Source of the DNA: Massilia sp. PAMC28688
GTDB taxonomy: Bacteria; Pseudomonadota; Gammaproteobacteria; Burkholderiales; Burkholderiaceae_D
Length of the DNA stretch: 64,000 nucleotides
Direction of reading: 5' to 3'
Assembly: GCF_019443445.1 (NCBI RefSeq)
Contig: NZ_CP080378.1
Span: forward strand, 1,488,001-1,552,000
Shown here: positions 57,473 to 64,000 of the stretch, one piece after another
Layout: every line of letters starts with the position of its first letter
Position numbering within the stretch: the stretch's first letter is position 1
Translations under genes and position numbers: made by a program
The notes under the pieces: model-generated
Database searches by the model: none
What the model was told of the DNA's origin: nothing
The model's input: only the letters and a program-made list of their open reading frames with translations

Positions 57473-59161
57473 CTACATCACCGACAGCACCGGATAGCGG
57501 CGCCATTCCGGTTCCACGTAGCGCTGGCAGTTCGCGAAGATGAAGTCGAGCACCGCCACCTGGTCCGACAGCTTGTCGGGATTGGCAGCCTTCCAGGCCT
57601 CGAAGCTGGCTCGCAGTTGCGGCTCCGATTCGAGCAGTTCCAGCGCGTGGTCCTCGAACACGTAGTCGGAATAGGCTTCCTTCTTTTCCAGCACGCTGTT
57701 GAAAAAGCCCCAGCGGAAAAAGCTGTCGTGGCCCTGGGGCTCCAGCGTTTCAATCGCGTAGCGGGCCTGGTCCTGGTCGAGCGGCACCCACCAGTCGCCG
57801 GCCTTGAGCGTCAGCTGCACGGTTTCCGCCACCAGCGCCACCTCATCGTGGAACATGTGGCCTTCGTAGGCCCCCGCGCGCGATGTGACGGACTTGATGC
57901 GGTAGACCCGCACTTCCTGCACCCGGTCTTCACCCAGCTGCTCCATTTGCACTCCGTTCCACTGCAGGCGCTCGACCGCTTCGCGCCAGGCACGCGGCAC
58001 CACGTAGGCGCGCGGGGTGGCCACCGTGATATCGGCCGGGAAGTGGTTGTAGTAGGCGATCTCGCGCTCCCACGGCGCGCTGCGGTCATACGACAAGCGC
58101 GTGTAGTTGCCCAGTTTACTCGGGCTGTACCTGGCTTCATATCCCTGGAAGCGGAAGCTCGACGGCCGGCTTTCATCCATTGCCCAGTGCACCGGCCACT
58201 CGCGTCGCGTCTTGCCTTCATCGCGCGCTGCACGGCGCAGCCGCATGATGTCTGCACCGTTGGCGACGGTGAAGTCCAGCGCCGTGTCGACCAGCGCGCG
58301 CATGGAGTCATAGCGCGCCTCGAACGGCTTGAGCATGTGCGTTTCGGGCATGAAGCCGATGGTGTGATGGAGCGCAGCGAAGCCGGTCGAAAAGCGCGCG
58401 GTCTCCAGGAACTCCGCAATGCCGTGGTCCGGGCAGTCCTTGACCGGGTTGACGTAGGGGCAGGTTGGCCAGCCACGCCGCGCCATTTCGGCAAACATGT
58501 GCGGCAGCATGGTGTCCTGCAAATACGCGCCCAGTGCGCCGCCAAGCTTGTCGGTCTGGGTGTGGATGAGGGTCATGGTGTACGGGTAGTCGGCACCGTT
58601 GGAGGTGTGGGTGTCGACCATCACGTCCGGGTCCCAGGCCGTGAAGAACTTGTTGAAGGTCTGGGCGTTGAGCGTGTCGCACTTGATGAAGTCGCGATTG
58701 AGGTCCAGGTGCCGCGCGTTGCCGCGAAAGCCGAATTGCTCCGGCCCGTCCTGGTTCACGCGCGAGGTGTTGGCGCGGTTGATGCTGCCGTCCACGTTAT
58801 ACATCGGTACAAACAGGAACACCGTCTTGCCCAATGCCGCCAGCCGCTCGGGCTGGGTGCAGAAGTCGCGCACCAGCGCCATGCAGGCGTCCACGCCTTC
58901 CGGCTCGCCTGGATGGATACCGTTATTGTTGAAAAAGACCGGGCGGCCCGCAGCCTTGAGCGTTTCGCGGGCGAACACGCCGTCGGCCGTTACCACCCCG
59001 GCGTGGATCGGCAAGCCGCAGTCGGAGGTGCCGATGACGCTGAAGTTAAGCACCTGCGGGTACAGGCGCGCGAGGTTTTCGTACCAGGCGATGCAGTCTT
59101 CCCAGGTGGTGGTCTGGTTCTTGTTGCCCTGCTCGTAGGGCGTACGCAGTTCGTTGGACAT
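57473..59161 (-). CDS. M14 family zinc carboxypeptidase
   Basis: ATG at 59161 gives 562 residues without signal peptide. The zinc ligands of M14 carboxypeptidases are visible: His and Glu in NGIHPGEPEG (near residue 82), and His in MVDTHTSNGADYPYTMT (near 185). The catalytic Glu region lies further on. Length and the N-terminal EDCIAWYENLARLYPQV are typical of the large bacterial M14 branch. It would cleave C-terminal residues of peptides. The gene is 31 bases downstream of the kinase gene and may share its transcript. Confidence 0.9.
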   Translation of the reverse strand: MSNELRTPYEQGNKNQTTTWEDCIAWYENLARLYPQVLNFSVIGTSDCGLPIHAGVVTADGVFARETLKAAGRPVFFNNNGIHPGEPEGVDACMALVRDFCTQPERLAALGKTVFLFVPMYNVDGSINRANTSRVNQDGPEQFGFRGNARHLDLNRDFIKCDTLNAQTFNKFFTAWDPDVMVDTHTSNGADYPYTMTLIHTQTDKLGGALGAYLQDTMLPHMFAEMARRGWPTCPYVNPVKDCPDHGIAEFLETARFSTGFAALHHTIGFMPETHMLKPFEARYDSMRALVDTALDFTVANGADIMRLRRAARDEGKTRREWPVHWAMDESRPSSFRFQGYEARYSPSKLGNYTRLSYDRSAPWEREIAYYNHFPADITVATPRAYVVPRAWREAVERLQWNGVQMEQLGEDRVQEVRVYRIKSVTSRAGAYEGHMFHDEVALVAETVQLTLKAGDWWVPLDQDQARYAIETLEPQGHDSFFRWGFFNSVLEKKEAYSDYVFEDHALELLESEPQLRASFEAWKAANPDKLSDQVAVLDFIFANCQRYVEPEWRRYPVLSVM

Positions 59162-59192
59162 GTGGTCTTGTGGATGCAATGGTTCGTTAAGA

Positions 59193-60695
59193 TCAGGCGA
59201 TGATCTCTTCCCGGGTAGGGAGCGAGATGGAAATGACGGTGCCCCGGTCGGGCTCCGAGCTGAATTCGATTTTGCCCCCCAGGGCGTACACGCGCTCGCG
59301 CATGCCGATGATGCCGATGCCCGACGAGGTGCTGCCGGTGGAAAAACCGGCGCCGTCATCGTCAATTTCGATGTGCAGCATGTGTTCGGCGTCCGACAGC
59401 GTGAGCGTTACCTGGGCATGGGTGGCCCCGGCGTGCTTGAGGATGTTCGACAGCGCTTCCTGGATGATGCGGTAGGCGGAAATGGCCAGCTCGTTGCCCA
59501 GGCCCGTGAAGTCACCCTCGGAATGAAACTCGAAGCGGCATTCAGGATGCGCGGTATCGTAGTGGCGGATCATCTCTTCCACCGCGCCGTGCAGCCCGAG
59601 CATGTCCAGCACTTCCGGACGCAGGCGCCGCACCAGGCGCCGCCCGCTGGCGTACAGGTCGAGCGTGAGCTTGGTGATGGCGGCCGACTTGGCCTTGATC
59701 TCTTCGATGGTGGGATTGGCTTCCAGCTTCGACGCCAGGTGCAGGATGCTTTGCGACTCCAGGCGCGCGGCGATCAGCGAGGCATTGAGTTCATCGTGAA
59801 TTTCGATGGCGATGCTCTTGCGCTCATCTTCCACGATCGAATTGACCTTTTGAATCAGCTTGCGCTTGTCCGCGTCGGCGCGCAGCGCTTCGTTGCGCGA
59901 CTCCACCAGGTCCTTGGTGCGCTCGGCAACCTTGTTTTCCAGGTCCTGGCGTGACTGGCCCAGTGCCACCGACATTTCGGTGATCGATTCCTGCAGCTCG
60001 CCCACCTCGCCGCCGGTGGTCACGGCCAGCGCCACGCGGTAGTTCCCACCGCGGATTTCGCGCAGCGCGCCGATCGAGGAATTGAGGGGAATGGTCAGGC
60101 TGCGCGCCAGGAAGTACGCCAGCGCGCCGCTGACAGCCAGCGCCAGCGCGGCCATCGCCAGCTCGATCTGGAAGCGGCGCGCCTGCTTGTCGAGCATGTT
60201 CGATGGCGACATGGTCACGCGCACATAGCCAACCAGCTCGGTCGGAAAGGTGGGCGGCTTGGTGTCGCTGGAACCCGACACGTGCGGCACGCCATTGTCC
60301 GAAAACAGGTTGATCCACGTGACCTGTTTCATGATGGGCGCTTCGTAATAACGGTTTTCGGCATCCACCGCTGCCTGCGAGGCCACCGTGATAGCCACTT
60401 TCTGGTTCACGTCCACCACATCGATGCGGTAGATGCTCTTGTCCGACTGGACCAGGCCATTGATGGTCAGGCGCAGGTCAGCCAGATTGCCGGAGATGAC
60501 GTTGTACTCGCTGGTCTCGGCCAGTGCCTTGGCCAGAATGCGGCCACGCTCGGCCAGCTCCTCGGCCACCTGGGCGCGGTGCGAATACCACGAGTAGCCC
60601 ACAAAGGAGGTGAACAGGAATACCACCGGCAGCATGGTAATGAAGGCCATGCGGGTGCCGATGCTCCAGCTTTGCCAGAAGCGCAGTTTTTTCAT
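59193..60695 (-). CDS. Sensor histidine kinase (HisKA_3 type) of a three-component system
   Basis: A 500-residue kinase with helices at about 15-37 and 165-190 flanking a periplasmic domain, then HAMP, a coiled coil, the HisKA_3 dimerisation box DERKSIAIEIHDELNAS (phospho-His near residue 305) and an HATPase with NILKHAGATHA, DDDGAGF and GIGIIGMRERV. It belongs to the NarX/DegS class that pairs with NarL-type regulators, present two genes upstream. Its ATG overlaps the stop of the binding-protein gene in ATGA. The periplasmic domain probably listens to that binding protein. Confidence 0.94.
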   Translation of the reverse strand: MKKLRFWQSWSIGTRMAFITMLPVVFLFTSFVGYSWYSHRAQVAEELAERGRILAKALAETSEYNVISGNLADLRLTINGLVQSDKSIYRIDVVDVNQKVAITVASQAAVDAENRYYEAPIMKQVTWINLFSDNGVPHVSGSSDTKPPTFPTELVGYVRVTMSPSNMLDKQARRFQIELAMAALALAVSGALAYFLARSLTIPLNSSIGALREIRGGNYRVALAVTTGGEVGELQESITEMSVALGQSRQDLENKVAERTKDLVESRNEALRADADKRKLIQKVNSIVEDERKSIAIEIHDELNASLIAARLESQSILHLASKLEANPTIEEIKAKSAAITKLTLDLYASGRRLVRRLRPEVLDMLGLHGAVEEMIRHYDTAHPECRFEFHSEGDFTGLGNELAISAYRIIQEALSNILKHAGATHAQVTLTLSDAEHMLHIEIDDDGAGFSTGSTSSGIGIIGMRERVYALGGKIEFSSEPDRGTVISISLPTREEIIA

Positions 60696-61627
60696 GGTCG
60701 CCTCGCAGGTGCGGGGACGGGCGGCTCGCGCCCGAATTTGCGCGCCTCGTCGCTCACTGCCACCTGCAGCGAACGGGCCACGCCCTCGTTGATCACGGTG
60801 CGGAAGTAGCGCGGAAACTGGGGCGGCGCCAGCTCGCCCGTTTGCACGAATTCCAGCGCCAGATCAGCCACGTGCGCGTTGATATGCTCGATGTTCGAGT
60901 AGGTCGTGGCCAGCGCCCCGGCGCGTACCATGTCGGCCGAGAACCCGATCACCGACTGGTTGTGGCGATAGGTCGAGAGCAGCACGTTGCGAAAGTTTTC
61001 GGCCGAGTACACGTTCCGGTCCGGCATGGCCAGCAGCACCTGCGCCTGACCCACGCGGTTGAGCGCGAAGTTAATATCGTCACCCTCCACGTAGTCTTCG
61101 ATTTCCACCTCGGAGCCGGCCAGCACTGGCTTGAGGAAGCTGGTGTCGTGGCTGACGATGGCCGCCACCCGCACCGGGCGCTTGTAAAGCAGCGAGATCA
61201 GGCGCAGCTGGTCGGCCGGCGCCGGCTCGGCGTAAATGGCGGTCATGCTCATCAAGCGGGTGGGCGACAGGCCGCCAGTCACGAGGCGCCATACCTGGCT
61301 GGAAGTGTAGGCCGCGATGACGACGCAGTCGCATTTGCGGGCCAGGACATTGCGCAGCGCGACCGGGCCGATGGTCACGTAGACCATGCGCCGCTTCTGC
61401 GCCAGTTCGGTACGAAAGCCGCCGAAGATCGGCAGCAGGCGCTTGGAGAGGTCGTCGGAAATGCGGCGCGTGACGCTGGAGTCGTCGCCGGTGACGATCT
61501 GGAATCGGAAGCCGCCCTTGATATCGACGGCGGAGCCCGCGCCCTGCACCTGGGCGATGGCGGTGCCTGCTGCCGCGCAGCTCCACAACCCCGCAGCCAG
61601 AAGAAGCCGCCGCATCCGACTGCGCAT
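60692..61627 (-). CDS. Periplasmic binding protein linked to the kinase (PhnD/TctC-like)
   Basis: A 311-residue exported protein with signal peptide (RRLLLAAGLWSCAAAGTAIA). The body resembles type 2 periplasmic-binding proteins of the phosphate/phosphonate-like or ABC-substrate group: FQIVTGDDSSVTRRISDDLS, VALRNVLARKCDCVVIAAYT, DINFALNRVGQAQVLLAMPD. Start at 61627 (61615 possible). Translationally coupled to the kinase, it is probably its ligand sensor rather than a transport component, since no transporter genes are near. Confidence 0.85.
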   Translation of the reverse strand: MRSRMRRLLLAAGLWSCAAAGTAIAQVQGAGSAVDIKGGFRFQIVTGDDSSVTRRISDDLSKRLLPIFGGFRTELAQKRRMVYVTIGPVALRNVLARKCDCVVIAAYTSSQVWRLVTGGLSPTRLMSMTAIYAEPAPADQLRLISLLYKRPVRVAAIVSHDTSFLKPVLAGSEVEIEDYVEGDDINFALNRVGQAQVLLAMPDRNVYSAENFRNVLLSTYRHNQSVIGFSADMVRAGALATTYSNIEHINAHVADLALEFVQTGELAPPQFPRYFRTVINEGVARSLQVAVSDEARKFGREPPVPAPARRP

Positions 61628-61635
61628 GGGGATCA

Positions 61636-62286
61636 CTAGGGCTCGATCAGGCCGTGCTTGACCGCCAGCTTGGTGATGTAGGCCTGCCGGTGCACGCCCA
61701 GTTTTTCCTTGACCGACTGGCTGATATTGCTGATGGTCTTGGTGGACAGGTTGAGCTTTTCCGCAATCTCGGCGTTGGTCAGGCCTTCTGCCATGAGCTT
61801 GAAGATTTCCAGGCCGCGCTGGTCCAGCTGCGACTGCGGCGAAGCGTCGCCCCGGACCGACAGATTGGCCAGGCGCTCGGCGATCTGCGGCAGGAAATAC
61901 AGCTTGCCTTCCGCAGCGTGGCGCACGGCCGTGGCCAGGTCGGCCGGGTCGCAATCCTTGGTGACAAAGGCGCGCGCCCCAAGGCGGTAGGTTTCCTTGA
62001 TCAGGCTGTCCTGGTCGAACTGGCTGAGAAAGACGATCTTTGCTTGAGGGAATTTCTTGAGGATATCCTGGGCCGCATCGAGGCCGGTGAGCTCTGTACC
62101 AAACCGTATGTCGATGACCATGACATCAGGCTGCAGTTGCGCGTACATGGCAGTGGCTTCATCGGGCGTCTTGGCCTGGCCCACCACGTCCATTCCCACA
62201 CCGGCGAGCGACATGGCAAAGCCGGTCATGACGATTGGGTGGTCGTCGGCCAGCATGACGCGAATTGATTTTTGCTCAGTCTGCAC
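61636..62286 (-). CDS. NarL/FixJ-family response regulator
   Basis: A 216-residue regulator: receiver domain with DD near residue 15, phospho-acceptor Asp in MVIDIRFG (near 60) and Lys in FVTKDCD, then a LuxR-type helix-turn-helix (LTNAEIAEKLNLSTKTISNI). The start is GTG at 62286, supported by GGAG eight bases upstream. First gene of the operon regulator - binding protein - kinase, all within a few bases of each other. Confidence 0.94.
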   Translation of the reverse strand: MQTEQKSIRVMLADDHPIVMTGFAMSLAGVGMDVVGQAKTPDEATAMYAQLQPDVMVIDIRFGTELTGLDAAQDILKKFPQAKIVFLSQFDQDSLIKETYRLGARAFVTKDCDPADLATAVRHAAEGKLYFLPQIAERLANLSVRGDASPQSQLDQRGLEIFKLMAEGLTNAEIAEKLNLSTKTISNISQSVKEKLGVHRQAYITKLAVKHGLIEP

Positions 62287-62597
62287 TTTTACATCTCCAG
62301 TGGGTACGGCAACCCGCGCTTACATCTTCTTACCATTGAATGGCATCAATGTGTGGGAGCTAACGGAATAGGCGAAGCGACAATGAGATTATTTCACACA
62401 TCGAAGCGCGACGCGAGCAATCTGGCTCCCCGGGCACGGCCGGCCGCATGCCGGATACGGAGGCTGTTTGGCATCCACAGCTACCGCCTCACTTCCTTCA
62501 ATTTGCCATGATGGCGCATATTTTACTTCTATTAGGTAGAAGGAGGCCCGCGCACGCCGGCCCGATCCCTCACCGGCACAAGAATAAGGAGAACACC

Positions 62598-63263
62598 ATG
62601 CACTTTTCACACACAGGGGATGGAACCGGCAGCAAGTTCACCAAGGTTGCGATTGTATCTGCGCTGCACGTGGCCCTGGGCGCGGCACTGATCCACAACA
62701 TGGATTCCAAGGTATTCACGATGCCAAAGGCAATGGAAGAAATTGTCCTCTTCACGCCGGAGGCCCCAAAACCGCCGCCACCGCCGCCTGAGCCGCCAAA
62801 GCCCAAGCCGCGTACCGCCCCGGCCCCCAAGGTGTTCACCCCGCCCGTGGAGGTGGATGTCCCAATGGAACAAATAGTTGAAGCGCCCATCCAGACCACG
62901 TCCGAGCCTTCGCCCGAAGTCACGGAACCCGGTCCGGTCACGCCGGACGCGCCGCCGGCACAGGCATCGAACAATCGCGGCGAAATGTTTTCGGCCGCGC
63001 TGGCCAACGCCGATGCCTGCGATAAACCCGACTATCCAGCGCGGGCCGCGCGCGAAGGCGTCACTGGCACTGTCGAGCTGGCATTGCTGATCGGCCCTGA
63101 CGGCCGCGTGACCGATTCCAGGGTGCAGCGCTCCAGCGGCTCGCGTGACCTGGACCGGGCGGCGCAGTCGGCCCTGTCCCTGTGCCAGTTCAAGCCGGCC
63201 ATGCAAGCCGGTGTGCCCCAGGCCGCATGGGGACAAATTGCCTACGTCTGGACACTCGACTGA
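62598..63263 (+). CDS. TonB-like energy transducer, first of a tandem pair
   Basis: ATG at 62598 preceded by AAGGAGA; 221 residues. An N-terminal helix (KVAIVSALHVALGAALI) is followed by a proline-rich spacer (EAPKPPPPPPEPPKPKP) and a C-terminal TonB domain (YPARAAREGVTGTVELALLI, with GPDGRVTDSRVQRSSGSRDLD). It would pass proton-motive force from ExbB/ExbD, not seen here, to outer-membrane receptors. The FSHTGDGTGSKF start before the helix is shared in pattern with the next gene. Confidence 0.9.
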   Translation: MHFSHTGDGTGSKFTKVAIVSALHVALGAALIHNMDSKVFTMPKAMEEIVLFTPEAPKPPPPPPEPPKPKPRTAPAPKVFTPPVEVDVPMEQIVEAPIQTTSEPSPEVTEPGPVTPDAPPAQASNNRGEMFSAALANADACDKPDYPARAAREGVTGTVELALLIGPDGRVTDSRVQRSSGSRDLDRAAQSALSLCQFKPAMQAGVPQAAWGQIAYVWTLD

Positions 63264-63278
63264 ATTTTTCGCTCGCAC

Positions 63279-63314
63279 ACGCCCCGCTCGGATTGCACCG
63301 GGCGGGGCGTTTTT
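63279..63314 (+). terminator. Rho-independent terminator
   Basis: ACGCCCCGC (63279-63287) pairs with GCGGGGCGT (63302-63310), followed by five T residues. It separates the two TonB-like genes, so the second has its own promoter. Confidence 0.93.
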
Positions 63315-63433
63315 ACGTTGGCAAAAACAACACGCAAAGAAAATGCTAGTTAACAGCTTTTCTTTTGCTAGGACATGGCATATATTAACTCCAACAATAA
63401 GACTTTCAGCAGTCACATAACGAGGAGACTCTC

Positions 63434-64000
63434 ATGCATGCCCCAGCCCGTCTCACCAGCAGTGGTAGCAAATTCAGCAAAATTGCCATCGTCGCCGCCC
63501 TGCATGTTGGGCTGGTCGCCGGCGTCATGAACTCGAAAGTGCTCGTTGGCGCCATGCCGCAAGCGAAGCCATTCGCTTACGTGCCACCCGTGGCGCCCGT
63601 TGCGGCACCGACACCGCTCGATCCGCCACCGGTTGAGAAAGCAGCCCCGCCGCCCGTCGTCACGGTGCCGACCCCGATTTTCGAGGTGGCCGAGGCAGCG
63701 GGCCCGACCATCACCGTGACGCCCGCGGAAAAGGCCGCCGAGCCGGTGTTGCCTGCGCAGGCTGGTACGGGCACGCCTGGCGGCACGAGCGGGGGCACCT
63801 CGGCCCGGGCCACGCCCGACCCGGCGCGTGTCTACAATGCAGCGCTGGCCAACGCCGATGCCTGTGCACTGCCCAGCTACCCTGCGCGCGCGCTGCGCGA
63901 AGGTAACACCGGCACAGTCACCCTGGCGCTGCTCATAGGCCCCAACGGCAAGGTTGGCGCCTCGCGCATACAGCGTTCCAGCGGCCATCCTGAGCTCGAC
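63434..64000 (+). CDS. TonB-like energy transducer, second of the pair (cut by window end)
   Basis: ATG at 63434 with GAGGAGA five bases upstream; the frame stays open to the last base, giving 189 residues. Same plan as the previous gene: helix (KIAIVAALHVGLVAGVM), Pro/Ala/Val-rich spacer, Gly/Thr linker (GTGTPGGTSGGTSA) and the start of a TonB domain (YPARALREGNTGTVTLALLI). The C-terminal domains of the two proteins are closely alike, spacers are not, so this is a diverged duplicate. Confidence 0.88.
   Translation, partial: MHAPARLTSSGSKFSKIAIVAALHVGLVAGVMNSKVLVGAMPQAKPFAYVPPVAPVAAPTPLDPPPVEKAAPPPVVTVPTPIFEVAEAAGPTITVTPAEKAAEPVLPAQAGTGTPGGTSGGTSARATPDPARVYNAALANADACALPSYPARALREGNTGTVTLALLIGPNGKVGASRIQRSSGHPELD

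Overview
The window looks like a chromosomal segment of a GC-rich betaproteobacterium, most likely Oxalobacteraceae (Massilia/Telluria/Duganella-like). I infer this from the protein families, the gene style and the high GC of the housekeeping parts; no rRNA or marker gene confirms it. No CRISPR array, tRNA or rRNA was recognised.

Layout. 1-2169: the end of a phosphoethanolamine-transferase-type sulfatase-fold enzyme and a MutS-domain-V membrane ATPase. 2375-9716: one + strand operon with a membrane-fusion adaptor, an ABC ATPase, two MacB/FtsX-type permeases, an NtrC-type (sigma-54) response regulator and its histidine kinase; a sigma-54 -24/-12 motif lies directly in front of it. 9725-13032: a spermidine-synthase-like protein, a secreted methyltransferase-fold protein and a DegP-like protease. 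13598-20271 (- strand): a small secreted protein, a class C beta-lactamase-fold hydrolase paired with an M1 aminopeptidase, and a PHP-domain secreted protein. 20598-29432: a giant cyclic beta-glucan synthase. 29566-30684: an aquaporin/ArsR pair with a perfect inverted-repeat operator. 30719-37272: a cysteine desulfurase-rhodanese fusion, a divergent Lrp/AsnC regulator, an amino-acid binding protein, a DUF885 metallopeptidase-like protein and a VOC protein.

37.3-56.4 kb is an accessory island. It holds about a dozen short, mutually unrelated genes, all on the + strand. Several belong to polymorphic-toxin immunity families (Imm11/DUF1629, SUFU, a decayed YrhB/Imm35 remnant), yet no toxin gene is visible. 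Most are separated by copies of a repeat of about 105 bp with imperfect terminal inverted repeats, a conserved extended -10 motif (TGN-TATNNT) and a palindrome, so each repeat seems to bring a promoter to the gene after it. Two near-identical IS1182 copies sit at the same point of this repeat. An IS66 (8-bp target duplication) and an IS21 (7-bp target duplication) are stacked on one cassette gene, whose 147-codon reading frame can be restored by removing the IS21. IS1182 and IS21 remnants also occur. This cassette-like immunity array is the most unusual part of the window.

56381-64000 returns to chromosomal genes: a formylglycine-generating-enzyme-like protein, an M14 carboxypeptidase, a three-gene signalling operon (NarL-type regulator, periplasmic binding protein, histidine kinase) and two tandem TonB-like proteins, the second cut by the window end.
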